This document shows, piece by piece, positions 24,223-35,291 of a stretch of 64,000 nt of DNA. Under the pieces are notes generated by a model that saw only the letters and a program-made list of their open reading frames with translations, was not told the DNA's origin and made no database searches. The translations under genes and the position numbers were made by a program. Numbering within the stretch: the first letter of the stretch is position 1; the number at the start of each line of letters is the position of its first letter. The stretch is from Tamarix chinensis (Eukaryota > Streptophyta > Magnoliopsida > Caryophyllales > Tamaricaceae): NCBI GenBank assembly GCA_030549775.1, contig CM060174.1, positions 46,604,707 through 46,668,706 of the forward strand, written 5' to 3'.

Positions 24223-25275
24223 GCTACCTATTTCTCAAAACTGGATTTGCGAAGCGGCTACTTTCAAATATGGGTTCATCCACCCGATGTCCTTAAAACC
24301 ACCTTTCGCACACATGAGGACCATTATGAATTCCTCATAATGTCTTTTAGCTTGACAAATGCTCCATCCACTTTCCAAGCCAATATGAATGCCATTTTCA
24401 AGCCTTACCTTTGAAAATTCATACTCGTATTTTTCGATGATATCCTCATATATAGCCCTTCTTGGATCACTCACCTCTCACATTTAAACACTACTCTTGG
24501 AATACTAGCCCAACACCTTCTTTATGCTAAATTACCTAAGTTTGCTTTTAGGCTTACTAAACTTGATTAACTGGGCCATGTGATTTCAGGTGGAGGAGTA
24601 CAAGTTGATCCTGATAAAATCCAGGCTATGCTGAATTGGCCCAAACTAGAATCCATTACGAGTCTGCAGGGTTTTTTGGGCCTAATGGGTTATTATAGGA
24701 GGTTTATCCAGCATTATGCCTCTATTGCAAGCCCACTCACAGACTTGTTAAAAAAAAAAGCCTTCCTACCGAACCCGACGACCCAGCATGCTTTTGACTG
24801 ATTGAAGGATGCTATTGCTCATGCTCCTGTATTGCGTCTTCCTAACTTCAACGAGCCATTCTCTGTCTATACTGATGCCTCTGGTTCAGCCGTCGGAGTT
24901 GTTCTCTCCCAAAATCAACACCCTTTGGTCTTTTACAGTAAATGTCTTCCTTCTCACCTACAAAAGTCGTCCACCTATTTCCGTGAGATGTTTGCCATCA
25001 CTGCCGCCGTTAAGAAATGACGTCATTACCTTCTTAGCCGGCCCTTTTAAATCATCACTGATCATCAAAGCTTGCGTCAATGAGTAACACAAACCATCCA
25101 AACCTCATAACAACAAAAATGGCTCGTGAAATTACTAGGATTCAACTTTTCCATCCAGTATAAGTCCAGATCTAAAATTATAGTCGTTGATGGCCTGTCT
25201 CGATGAATAGTAGAGGCCACCACTCTAGCTTTGACAGGACCTAAATTCAACACTATCAATGAGATCTGTCATGCT
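24223..25275 (+). pseudogene. 3' part of reverse transcriptase and RNase H of the Reina-like element
   Basis: Coding sequence resumes with [20 protein letters not shown] and runs through the catalytic RT box, VFFDDILIYSPSW (about 24427-24465, both aspartates kept), then GHVISGGGVQVDPDKIQAML and QGFLGLMGYYRRFIQHYASI. RNase H follows: FSVYTDASGSAVGVVLSQN carries the first catalytic aspartate, and REMFAITAAVKK, IITDHQSLRQ and VVDGLSR complete the order. Stops include those at about 24412, 24567, 24799, 25018 and 25201. The enzyme would have copied RNA to DNA. Confidence 0.85.
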
Positions 25276-25362
25276 ATAGAATTTGATATTGAAGCACACC
25301 AACTTATTAATGATATCTAGTTCGGTTCTTCGCCCTTCAGCTTAAAAAATGGACTCCTTTTT

Positions 25363-26096
25363 ATGGGAAGTCGACTCTTCATTCAAGCCGCTAGTGGGTT
25401 GTGGCTTAAACTCTTAGGAGCTTATCACAATTCTAAGATTGGGGGTCACTGCGGAATTAAAGGTACTTTGGCTCGTGATGCTCGTCTTTCTTCTAATTTT
25501 TATTGGCCTAAAATGGCTGCGGAAGTGCGTGAATATGTAAATAGTTGTTCTGTATGCCTCCAAGTTAAACCTGAAAATCATTCACCTAAGGGTCGTCTTT
25601 TACCTTTACCGGTCCATAGTTGGATATGGGAGGATATATTGATGGATTTTATTACCCACTGACCTCTTAGTTCGGGTAAGACTACTATTTGGGTTATGGT
25701 GGATCACTTGTTGAAGTGCGTGCATTTTTGCACCCTTCCAGCATCAGTAATAACATCTCAACTTGCCCAACATTTTATCCAGGAGTATGTAAGGTTACAA
25801 GGGTTTCCTCGCTTAATTGTTTCTGATAGGGACCGTGTATTTATCAGTCATTTTTGGAAAGAACTTTTCAGGCTTTATGGCATTGAGCTACGGATGAGCA
25901 GTTCTTACCATCCACAAACCGGCGAGCAAACGAAAGTGGTGAACCGTAGTCTTGAAATGTACCTACAAGTTGTGGTAGGTGACACACCTAACACGTGGAC
26001 AAAGTGCTTACCTTGGGCTGAATGGTGGTACAACACATGTCGGCATTCCTCTATTGGGGTTTCACCTTTTCAAGTAGTATATGGGCGACCTCCCCC
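25363..26096 (+). pseudogene. Integrase relic, cut by a second hAT-like insertion
   Basis: The zinc-binding H2C2 domain is well kept: GAYHNSKIGGHCG and CSVCLQVKPENHS (about 25411-25575). In the catalytic core, the first D (MDFITH) and second D (LIVSDRDRVF) are present, but the third position reads GEQTKVVNRS where the family has a catalytic glutamate before VVNR, so Glu is replaced by Lys. One stop (25660-25662) lies inside the core. The sequence stops at YGRPPP and resumes at 27065 beyond the inserted element. Confidence 0.85.
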
Positions 26097-27056
26097 CGGT
26101 GTTTGAAAAAGCGCGCCTAGGCGCAAGGCAATAAGGGGTGGGGGCTTTTTTGGTGCTAGGCAAGGCGATGTGAGTGAGACGCATGTAAGAAGTTGAGGCG
26201 CGCCTAAGGCGTACAAGCTCATAGTTGTAGAGGTGCGTGCCTTTGAGTAAAATATCCTTTCAGCAGAAAAAAATCACACAAGAAGCCAAGGATTTAGGGG
26301 AGAGGGGTAGACATTTTTTTGAAAAAAGGGAAGTCTATTTATAGTTTTGATTGGGGTGAGCAATAGTTGTTTTAGAAATATCAAGCAGGGACTTAGGGGA
26401 AAGGAGTAGACATGCACATGCCATTCAGCAGGAAAAAAAATAAATCATACAGAGTTAGGGACTTAGGAGAGGGGAGTGGACATGCACATGCATTTCAACG
26501 GGAAAAAAAAATCATGTAGGGAGCCAGGGACTTAGGGGAGAGGAGTAGACATTTTTTGAAAAAGGGTAAGCCTATTATAGTTTTGATTAGGGAGAGTAAT
26601 AGTTGTTTTGGAAAAGATGCACATTCTGCAATCAACAAGGTTGCAAGCTAAAAGGCAGAGTTAGGGTCATAAGGTAAATATAAAAAAGAGAGTAAAATTT
26701 ATTTTTTTGAACACATAGGTAGTATTAAACTCATAAAAAAAGGAACAGAGTCAAAGATAAAGAGACAAACCGTAGGGAGCTAAGAATTAGAGACAGCAAG
26801 AAGAAGCAGCCCACAGTCCACACTATCTGTTAGTATTGGTAGTATTAAATTCGTAGGTTGTTATTTTTCTAAGTATTTTGTTGTTATGGTATATATATAT
26901 ATGTACACATATAAATATATTTTTTCAAAACTTAGTCATTTAATCATTTTTTTAGCTTTGAGTAATTTTGGCGTCTTACATCGCCTAGGCGCATGCCTTC
27001 GCCTAGGCTCTAGGACCCCTATCACCTAGGTGTACCTTAGGCCTTTTCCAACACTG
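26097..27056. mobile_element. Non-autonomous hAT element, 960 bp, inside integrase
   Basis: Perfect 8-bp duplications CCTCCCCC flank it (26089-26096 and 27057-27064). Terminal inverted repeats are CGGTGTTTGAAAAAGC on the left and, reverse-complemented, CAGTGTTGGAAAAGGC on the right (12 of 16 match), a typical hAT end. Subterminal CGCCTAGGCG palindromes lie near both ends. There is no transposase. A roughly 110-bp internal block occurs twice (about 26283-26380 and 26517-26610). Confidence 0.88.
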
Positions 27057-27662
27057 CCTCCCCCAGTTTTATTAGATTATCGTCCTAGCACAACTAATGT
27101 GAATGAGTTGGATGAGGGGTTCGGTGACCGTGATCAGTTGCTGAGGATGATCAAACAGAACTTGCTTCTAGCTCAAGTGCGTGTGAAGAATAAAGCTGAC
27201 TTGCATCGTACATAGAAAGAATTTTTCAGTGTGTACTTGGGTTTTTGTCAAACTACATCCAAATTGCCAGCTCTCTATTCGTTACAACCATCAATACAAG
27301 CTCTCCAAGCGCTATTTTGGACCATATCAGATTTTGGAGCGCATTAGTCCTGTGGCCTACAAGCTTCTGCTTTCCGACTCTGCTCGAATTCATTCGGTAT
27401 TTCATATATCAGTTCTAAAACTTGGCTTGGATCCTACTACTGTAAAGCATATCCCTCTACCACCTACTTCTCATCATGGCCATCCTGTATATTAGCCAGC
27501 ACGAGTGCTTCAATGCAGGCAATACAATGGGTCTTAGCAAGTTTTGGTTCAGTGGGAAGGATGTGATGCTCGGGAATCCACTTGGGAAACTCTTGATCAA
27601 TTTGTCATAAGTTTTCCAAACTTCGACCTTGAGGACAAGGTCATTCTCCCCGGGAATGGTGA
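27057..27662 (+). pseudogene. Integrase C-terminus and chromodomain relic
   Basis: After the insertion the frame continues PVLLDYRPSTTNVNELDEGF, RMIKQNLLLAQVRVKNKADL and, past a stop, WVFVKLHPNCQLSIRYNHQYKLSKRYFGP is recognisable as the integrase C-terminal SH3-like fold (shown here only to locate it: about 27235-27330). ISPVAYKLLLSDSARIHSVF precedes the chromodomain remnant LVQWEGCDARESTWETL (about 27545-27595), which ends FPNFDLEDKV. A chromodomain would have directed integration to particular chromatin. Stops at about 27213, 27493 and 27529 kill it. A weak polypurine tract precedes the 3' LTR at 27663. Confidence 0.8.
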
Positions 27663-28560
27663 TGATATGGCCTAATCCATTGGTGGTGATGCTTTTGGAC
27701 TTACAGCAACAAGGCTAAAGAGGACCGTCAAGCCCGCAACAAGGCTTCTCGACTGATTGATTGTGTTGTTGCTGCCTATCCTTATCTACTGAATATTTTT
27801 CTCTACTTTATCTTTTTAGCTAATTATCACCTTTGTATTATTATGCTTAGTGACGTGTAGTCTTACTAATGGCTGCTAGGAAGGTTGTTAGAGCCTAGCA
27901 TGTGTTGGCAATCTCTGTGATCTGCTATGTCAGACATAATCCAGCAAGCATATATATCTGGCATTTATCAATGAAATGGCAGAGAAGCATTTAGCCTGAA
28001 TTCCCTTGTCTAGAGTTCTTCTCCATTAGAGATGGCGACGGGGCGGGGCGGGTCGGGGACAGGGACCCCATCCCCATCCTTGAACCCAATAAGAAAAATA
28101 ATTCCTGAACCTGACCCGATCCCCGATTTTTTTACTAGTGATTCCCCGATCCGATCCCTGGGGGGATCAAATCCCCATATCCGACCTGATCTCCGATCTA
28201 TTTTCCATCCCTGACCTTGAAACACAACTTGATCCCCGAAACCCAACTTTATACCCGATCTCCTATTCCATCCTCAATCCTCAAGCCTTTTTTATTATTT
28301 TTATTTTTATATTATATTTTTAATTTATCTTCTATACAAAAATTATATATATAATTATATAAAAAAATATATAAAAAAATTATTCGGGGCGGGTTCGGGG
28401 ATGGGGACCCCAAACCCGTCCTCGAAAAAATCCCCGAACCCAATCTCGAACGGGGAATCTCTGACAGGGCCCTGAATCCGCGGGAAAAATTGCCATCCCT
28501 ATTCTCCATCTTGACTTCTTTCTGGAGCTTTATTTACGCTTGAAGTGGGTAGCACCATCA
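27663..28560 (+). repeat. 3' LTR of the Reina-like element, with inserted MITE
   Basis: Matches the 5' LTR from TGATATGGCC to CACCATCA. A 475-bp MITE and its 8-bp duplication account for the extra length; without them the LTR is about 415 bp. Confidence 0.85.
28027..28501. mobile_element. hAT-like MITE, 475 bp, inside the 3' LTR
   Basis: Perfect 8-bp duplications TTCTCCAT (28019-28026 and 28502-28509) flank ends TAGAGATGGCGACGGGG and, reverse-complemented, TAGGGATGGCAATTTTTCC. TAGGGRTGGCAA ends with 8-bp TSDs are known from widespread plant hAT-derived MITEs. The arms are G-rich on the left (CGGGGCGGGG) and again right of the centre, with CCCCGA runs between, so it can fold. Open frames inside are composition artefacts. 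Confidence 0.85.
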
Positions 28561-28565
28561 GTACC

Positions 28566-30994
28566 CCATGTCTCAGCACTTGAAGGTACCTTTCTAAGTT
28601 TGGCATGATCATTAGTTCGTGTCTCCGATTTGTTTTCAGGCGGTAGATAAATGGTGCGTCTTTGTGTGCTTAAGATATGTAAGCTAGTTATAGAATCTCT
28701 TCTCTCCTTTTTTTTTTTTTTTCCTTTTTTGTTTGCTGCTTCAAACAAGCGGTTTTTTTAGTAGATGTCTAACTTTGGAATGCCAAACTCCCAAAGACTG
28801 CTATTTTTCATTGTTGATCTATTTCCAAGATCTTTTTAGTACTCTCTGTTTTATGGGCTAATTTTGTTTAATTCATTGAATCTCTAGGCTTATGAAAGCA
28901 AGATTTGATTTTATCCATATAACTGGTCTGTTCTTCCATAAATTCTATTAAGACTTCTGATTGCTTGGTGACTTGTGCAGAGAGAACCCCCCCCCCCCCC
29001 AAAACAAACAAACAAAAAAAAATCCATATACCATAACTAATAAGGCCATCATAGGTGGTATTATATTTACCAACAATTGTGAAACAATGCATCTATATAT
29101 ATATTCATACTAAAATACTATTTCTGCATATTAAATAGGTACAACATTAAGCCAGCCAATGCTAGTTGCATTTTAGTAGAAATTATTCTTTGGATAACTG
29201 CTTAGGAAATGGCAGTATGAAATGTATTTTCATTTGTATTTTGGTGTTACTGAGTGCATGAGACACCGAGCAGAGATAGCAAGGTGAGAAGTGGGGGATA
29301 GAAAATAAAAGTTGGCCCATGGGCATTGATGCAGGAAATAGAGATCTGAAAAATGACGGTGAACTTGCTAAAGCTATATTTATAAACATTTATATTGACC
29401 CTATTTGGCAATCAATGGATAGCTAATAGTGGATTGAAACAGCAATAACCTGATAGCTAATTTCATTAGCAGTTTGTGTATCGATATTTGGTAAAACTAG
29501 CAGATATTTTATATAGGGACATTGTTAATATTAATTATTTATTGACATATGTAATTGATTAATTACTTTGTTTATATAGTAAGATTCATACAGGCTACAT
29601 GCATGAACAAAATCAAATACCCAGAACCTTAACTTGAAATTCTCTAATGGAAAAGGGGGAAAAACTTATTAAAAGCTGCAAATACATGATTGACTTTTCA
29701 GCACCAAAATTCCTAGAAATGGGAGTGAAATATGGACATAAATTAAGAAAATTAAAACATACTATTATATACTTAATTGTGAACATTCAAAATAAAGTTT
29801 CTTTTTATATATACTTATATAAAATGGAACATTGGGCAATTAGAAAATGATTTCTCAATAGCTTTTGTTGAAAAATTCCCATTTTAAGAAAGCATTATAT
29901 GAACCATATCTTGCTTATGACTCCATTAACATTAGCTACTTGCCTTCGCTCTTTAGCTCCTTTGCTTTTTAGCTCCTTCTACTTTAGCCATCCTTCATTT
30001 TGACTCCAACATTTTATTTTAATTGCCTCCACCTGTAATTTACCTTCCTGTGCACTAGCTCTTATGTCTCACTCTGCCCTTGCATTAGCTTCTATTTATA
30101 TTTTTACTCAATTAATGATCCTGTCCTTAAGCTCATGTCCAATTTACGGACCTTCCCTTAAGCTTATGTTGTCACTTCTATCTGATGTGCTTTTAGATGC
30201 TGCTTCACCTAGATCTACATCTACAGTGGCTACTCCAGAAGTAGAAAGAAAGCAAATTGAGTGAAAAATAACAAAAGAAATTATGATAACCTATCTCTCA
30301 ATGTTGAAGAATCAAATTGAAGAGAAGATAGGGAGCAAACCAGAGAAGGAAGTTTGAGAAGCACCTATGGGACTGTGTCAGGCAGCAAAGGAGGTCGGTG
30401 AAAGAAGGTAGAAATAACTGGGGGCTTATAAGTAAAAGAGCAACAGACACTATTTGCTTTTGGAAATAATTCCTTAAGGCTAACTTTTGCCCAAACCGCT
30501 AACCAAACTGACATTTATCAAACACTATCGCCTAACTGTTTGATTAGTCAAATCAGCTAAAGGTTATGAAATCTTCTAAAATCTCTCAAATCCTATTTTT
30601 ACCAACCACAGCCATTGCACACGTCAAACATATTATGGTTGTAAATTAATTTTAGTGTATATAATCAAATAAAGTGGCTGAAGTTGAACAAATTGACTCT
30701 TTAGAGGACCATTGTTATTGGCTGGATGCAAATATGAACTTTGTTTTTCAGATTCTGTGAAAATAAATTCTTATCCATTTTTTCCATAGTTTTGAAATCT
30801 TCTTTGTGATGTTTTACCCATTTACTAATATAAACACATTGTGTCTCTGGTCATTGTAGATTTTGGCAAGCATTGTCAGTGCAACATCTGACTAGTGTCC
30901 GGATTTTGGCTGAACAGCGAGACAAGACATATAGCAGCCTTGAATTGATGCATGAATAGTGCATCGTCATGGTTTTTAACCCAGAAACAGATGT
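28566..30994. other. Unassigned DNA upstream of the PPR gene
   Basis: AT-rich, with T-runs (about 28707), a C-run (about 28987-29000) and no recognisable coding sequence. Acceptor-like pyrimidine-AG junctions near 30752 and 30858 could belong to 5' UTR introns of the PPR gene; this is speculation. Words such as TTTGGTAAAACTAGC near 29490 and TAACCAAACTGA near 30510 resemble MITE interiors, but I could not define ends. Confidence 0.4.
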
Positions 30995-32572
30995 ATGCAT
31001 TGTGCCTTGGGATTTTTTTATCTTGACATGAGTTGCACTTTTGGCAAACATAGGTCTACATACAGAGCCCTTATTTCAAGGTTTGTCAAAGCTGGACTGA
31101 TTGATGAAGCCATCCAGTCCTTTAATGAGATGGTTAATTCAAATTGTCGAGTGTTTAGTATAGATTATAACCGGTTTATTGGGGTGTTGGTCCGCCATTC
31201 TCATTTTGATTTGGCAGAGCACTATTACAACCAAATGATCCCACAAGGCTTTTCCTTGATTTCATTTACGTACTCAAGATTCATATCCGCTTTATGTGAG
31301 GTGAAAAATTTTGGTCTCATTGAGAGGCTGCTACAAGACATGGAGAAGCTTGGGTCAGTCCCTGATCTATGGGCCTATAACATTTATCTAAATCTGTTGT
31401 GCCGAGAATGTCAGCTAGACCCAGCCCTTTCAGTCTTTCAAAGTATGATCAAGAAAGATAGAGATCCTGATGTAGTGACATACACTATTCTTATTTCTGG
31501 ATTTTGTAGAGTTGGATGCCTTGATGATGCCATTGGGATTTGGTACGCTATGATAAAGAAGGGATTGCATCCAGATGGCAAAGCTTGTAGGGCTTTAGTG
31601 GTTGGTTTATGTGATGGTGAAAAGGTTGATTTGGCATACAAAATTGTAGGTGATATGATGAAAGGCGGGATGAAGTTGAGCACTCTTGTTTATAATACTC
31701 TCATGGATGGGTTCTGTAAGCTTGGTCAGATTGAGAAAGCACAAGCTATCAAATTGGAGATGAAAAGGAATGGGTGTGAGCCAGATGTTGTAACCTACAA
31801 CATACTCCTCAATTATTGTTGTGATCGGCTTATGCTGGAGGAGGCAGAAAAGCTGATGGAAAAAATGGAGGGAAGTGGTATAGCCCCTGATCAATACAGC
31901 TTCAATCAGTTTCTTAAAGGTCTTTGCAAAGCCAGCCGTTTGGACAGGGCTTACCTCTTGCTGAATGTGATGGAGGCCAGAGGATTGCTTGATGTAGTCT
32001 CATACAATACCATCATTAGGGAATTCTGCAATATCCGGGACACCAAAAGGGCTAATAGACTTTTTGAGGAAATGGTCATCAAGGGCATTGTTCCTGATGT
32101 TGTGACATTTGCCATACTTGTCCAAGCTTTTCTTAGAGAAGGTAGTCCAAACCTTGCCAAGAAACTTCTAGATCAGATGACTGATATGGGCTTGCTTCCT
32201 GATTGTACGCTGTATACTATGATTATTGATCACCTCTGTAGGATCAGAAAGGTCGACGAGGCTTTGGATGTTTTCTCTGACATGGTAGAGAAGGGGAATA
32301 TGCCAGATGTAGTTTCATACAACACCCTTATTAATGGACTCTGTAAGGCTTTTAGGACAGATGATGCCATGCAGCTGTACAAGGGAATGCAGAATGGAAG
32401 ACCCTCTCCTGACAACCTGACTTTCAAATTGATTATTTCGGGGCTCATACAGGAACACAAGATTTCAACAGCATGTAGGGTTTGGGATCAGATGATGGAG
32501 AAGGGCTTTACCTTGGATCGAGTTGTCTCCGAACGTCTTATTAATGCTATGCGTGGAAAAGATGCATCTTGA
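30995..32572 (+). CDS. P-class pentatricopeptide repeat (PPR) protein, 525 aa
   Basis: Intact single-exon frame. PPR proteins bind single-stranded RNA, usually in mitochondria or plastids, and act in RNA processing, stability or translation. From about residue 22 nearly the whole protein is tandem 35-residue helical-hairpin repeats, about 13-14 of them; clear examples are DVVTYTILISGFCRVGCLDD, DVVTYNILLNYCCDRLMLEE and DVVSYNTLINGLCKAFRTDD. There is no E, DYW or SMR tail, so it is P-class, ending WDQMMEKGFTLDRVVSERL. The start MHCALG was chosen because it resembles the start of Arabidopsis At1g13040 as I recall it, and the length (525 versus about 517 aa) agrees. No obvious long transit peptide precedes the repeats, so the organelle is uncertain. 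RNA target unknown. It is followed, same strand, by the NHL/LEA-2 gene. Confidence 0.92.
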   Translation: MHCALGFFYLDMSCTFGKHRSTYRALISRFVKAGLIDEAIQSFNEMVNSNCRVFSIDYNRFIGVLVRHSHFDLAEHYYNQMIPQGFSLISFTYSRFISALCEVKNFGLIERLLQDMEKLGSVPDLWAYNIYLNLLCRECQLDPALSVFQSMIKKDRDPDVVTYTILISGFCRVGCLDDAIGIWYAMIKKGLHPDGKACRALVVGLCDGEKVDLAYKIVGDMMKGGMKLSTLVYNTLMDGFCKLGQIEKAQAIKLEMKRNGCEPDVVTYNILLNYCCDRLMLEEAEKLMEKMEGSGIAPDQYSFNQFLKGLCKASRLDRAYLLLNVMEARGLLDVVSYNTIIREFCNIRDTKRANRLFEEMVIKGIVPDVVTFAILVQAFLREGSPNLAKKLLDQMTDMGLLPDCTLYTMIIDHLCRIRKVDEALDVFSDMVEKGNMPDVVSYNTLINGLCKAFRTDDAMQLYKGMQNGRPSPDNLTFKLIISGLIQEHKISTACRVWDQMMEKGFTLDRVVSERLINAMRGKDAS

Positions 32573-34220
32573 ATGCTAGACATGGTTGGTAGCTTGCTTT
32601 CATGTTTTGTCATATTATTCTTCATTTCAGAGTCTACTGATACTTCCATAATGTATCAAGCGGGGAAAAGCTATTAATGTTTTGGATATGCAGGTCAAGC
32701 TAATGTGTTGCTGCTGCATGAAACGTTGCATTCTCTATGGTACAAAACTTGTTAATGTTCTGTCCGCTCAAAGTATGATCCTGGTTAGCTGCTCTTTCCT
32801 TTGAGACCTCCATACAATGTGAGTATTAGTTTCCTTTGTAATTTGATTAGTTTGATGAAATCATCTAAGATGTTTTGGCTCCTTGATTTACAAAATTTGA
32901 TCATATTGGACCAATCGTACATGAAATGAATACAAAAACATATTTTCCTGCTTATGGATTTGATCAAGTAGAGAAATGCCCTACATTTTTAAAGAGATTA
33001 CCATTATGCATCTCAGCTAATACACCTTGGGCTCGGTATGGCCTTTCCTTTTCAGGGATTTTATTTCATCTGGTTCTTCTTTTAAAGGGCCATTTTTCGT
33101 CCACTTCACTTGATGGCTCAGAATTCCGAACCATCTATACATGCTTTTGTATGCTGGTACTCCTGGTGGAAGTCTCTGATGCAATTAGCAGAAGCCCGTG
33201 GAAGTGTACTGGATTGTGTGGTATCTGAAATTTGTAGAAAAAAACGCATATGCTTAGGCACCAGCACCCTAGAGACTTTGGAGTTTCCACATGTGAGGCG
33301 GTGACTTGGTGGCAGCATCCTCCTTTGGGACTCATGAGGGATCCAATGAGAGCTGTCCATGGTGGCATTTTGATTCTGATTTCCGAAGCCCAATTTGTGC
33401 TCGACATTTTTGCAGAGGTAGTGGGTCCGATCACTTGGGGCACTCCAACCTACTTTCTAAGATCTAACTTCCTTGTAAGTGCGACTTTTGGAAATGATTA
33501 TTTATATGCCAAACAAGGAGAAAATTGTTCCGGCGGTGGTTTTTTTTGGTAGAATATTCTGTGTTATTGTGTTGTTATCGTGTACTGCTAAGATGTGTAC
33601 CAGAGTGTAAGCCTGAAGAAAGAAGCCCTTGCTGTTTGTAATTTTTTTTTGAACAGCTGGGAAAAAAATTGCTGCATAGAGGGTCATCGTGTTTTTAGAC
33701 TCGGTTTGCCGACTACCAAATAATATAATACGTATTTCTTTTGGAAAAACTAGTAAGTATTGAACGTTGTTTCTTGGTTTATAGTTGTGCCTGTGTATCT
33801 GGATTGTTGCAGAAAAGTAGTGTTAAAGTGGAGCCGACCCAGACGTCTTTGTCGATGTTCTTTATTCACTTGTTGGGCAAGTAATAATATTCCCGTTGTC
33901 TTCCATCGCAAATATCATAAAACGTTACCCACTTAGTCAAGATGACCATTAAGGACCATGCCAATTGAGTGGGTAAATATTTTCTGCCTGTGGAAGCAGA
34001 GTCGTTACGGGGACATAAGAGGAAAGTTCTACTTCGCTAAATATCAGAACTTAGATGTCTGATACTTTGCCTCCCTATCAATCTTCCTGGTTTGTAAGAC
34101 CGGGACAAATATACTCCATTTCTACTTTGGACTCTTAAAAAATAAGGAGAGTTATTTCCCTATTCATGTTCTATCTCTATTATCATATTTCTTTTCTGCC
34201 CGCTCCATTCCGAAAAACTC
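32573..34220. other. Intergenic region between the PPR and NHL/LEA-2 genes
   Basis: 3' flank of the PPR gene and promoter region of the next gene. Several open frames of 60-100 codons occur on both strands at 32926-33690 but show no domains and overlap each other, so none is called. Part may be transcribed UTR. Confidence 0.5.
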
Positions 34221-35291
34221 ATGTCACAGTATGGTGAAACCAATCCTCACTTCTGGCCAGAGCTTGTTCCTCAACATGTTGAGCCAGAGCAGGTGCAGCC
34301 ATGGGTTGACCATCAGTTTCAACCAGCTGGTAGAATACAACCAAGGCATCGGCCTGATCCTGCTTATCTCCCATCATCGGTAGTGCCAGTGTACTCAACA
34401 AACCACCAAGCTGAAGAACCTGAAATACCAATGACACTACGGCCAAGGTATCACGATCATCTTCCTCAATTACCACCACCATCACGGCCAACGACACGAA
34501 AACATCGTCCAGATGAATATTTCTCAACGCCTCAGCTCCATGCAGTTCTGCCACAACCATCTCTGCATAATTCTGAACGTGTTCAACAACATCTTCAATT
34601 CCCCAAATCCCAACCTTGCATAATCCCACCACCACGCCATAGTCAGCCACATACAGGCAGGCAATCGGATCATTATGTGGGTCCGTCCCGGGGGCACAAC
34701 CTGGTGTATCTCTCACCAGCTAACACTAAGCCATTTACATCGTTTGTTGCAGTCTTCTGTGTCATTTTATGGCTTGTCATAATTCTAGGTGGTCTAATAG
34801 TTCTCATCATATACCTTGTTTACCGGCCAAGAAACCCACATTTTGAAATACCAACTGCTATCTTTAATTCTGCTTTAATTGATTATGGGGACCGCCTCAA
34901 TGCTGATCTAACATTGCTTGCAAATTTTACAAACCTGAACGAGGAGATGAATGTAGACTTCAACTATGTGATCTTTCAACTTTCTTATGGTAAGTACCAT
35001 ATTGCTACTCGGTATGTTGAACCCTTCTCAGCGCTGCGGACGAAGCCTAAGCTTGCTCAAGTGGAGATGATTAGTCGGCAGGTTCAGCTTCCTGTGGAAG
35101 TGAGTCAACAGCTCATGATCCAGATACAGAATAATAGAGTAGCCTTTCAAGTTGATGGTCTCTTCCGTGCACGATCAAACTTTGGAGCATTGCTTCGATA
35201 CTCGTATTGGTTGTACGGCCATTGCACCATTGTAATGACAGGTCCTCCGGGTGGTGTCATGACCGCAAGCAAATGCCGAACGAAACGTTGA
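34221..35291 (+). CDS. NHL (NDR1/HIN1-like) / LEA-2 membrane protein, 356 aa
   Basis: Intact single-exon frame. Residues 1-170 are a Pro/His/Gln-rich cytosolic tail; residues about 173-201 are one strong membrane helix (FVAVFCVILWLVIILGGLIV and on). YRPRNPHF right after it is the conserved RPR.P.F motif of NHL proteins, and residues about 210-340 fit the LEA-2 beta-sandwich domain. Family members are single-pass plasma-membrane or endomembrane proteins, and some act in defence or abiotic stress; the job of this one is unknown. The long proline-rich N-tail and length resemble the Arabidopsis proteins At1g13050 and At3g26350 as I recall them. The start is the first ATG after an upstream stop-rich stretch. 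A minus-strand 165-codon frame over its first half (34219-34716) is a shadow. Confidence 0.9.
   Translation: MSQYGETNPHFWPELVPQHVEPEQVQPWVDHQFQPAGRIQPRHRPDPAYLPSSVVPVYSTNHQAEEPEIPMTLRPRYHDHLPQLPPPSRPTTRKHRPDEYFSTPQLHAVLPQPSLHNSERVQQHLQFPKSQPCIIPPPRHSQPHTGRQSDHYVGPSRGHNLVYLSPANTKPFTSFVAVFCVILWLVIILGGLIVLIIYLVYRPRNPHFEIPTAIFNSALIDYGDRLNADLTLLANFTNLNEEMNVDFNYVIFQLSYGKYHIATRYVEPFSALRTKPKLAQVEMISRQVQLPVEVSQQLMIQIQNNRVAFQVDGLFRARSNFGALLRYSYWLYGHCTIVMTGPPGGVMTASKCRTKR

Larger units (their letters stand above)
20401..28560 (+). mobile_element. Ty3/gypsy chromovirus (Reina-like) carrying three hAT-like insertions
   Basis: A complete but inactive element with 5' LTR, gag, protease, RT, RNase H, integrase, chromodomain relic and 3' LTR, flanked by a 5-bp duplication. 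Removing the three nested insertions and one copy of each of their 8-bp duplications leaves about 5.17 kb with LTRs of about 420 bp. That is the size class of Reina chromoviruses. The C-terminal motif FPNFDLEDKV and an adjoining chromodomain remnant support that clade. Stops and frameshifts in every domain show it cannot move. Confidence 0.85.

Noticed and set aside
29390..30560. Possible large MITE upstream of the PPR gene
   Set aside because: Some MITE-like words near both ends, but no convincing terminal inverted repeat or duplication.
32926..33687. Overlapping frames of 60-102 codons downstream of the PPR gene
   Set aside because: They overlap on both strands and have no recognisable domain; could be UTR but not supported as genes.
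34219..34716. 165-codon minus-strand frame
   Set aside because: Antisense shadow of the NHL/LEA-2 N-terminal region, whose frame has a clear membrane helix and family motif.
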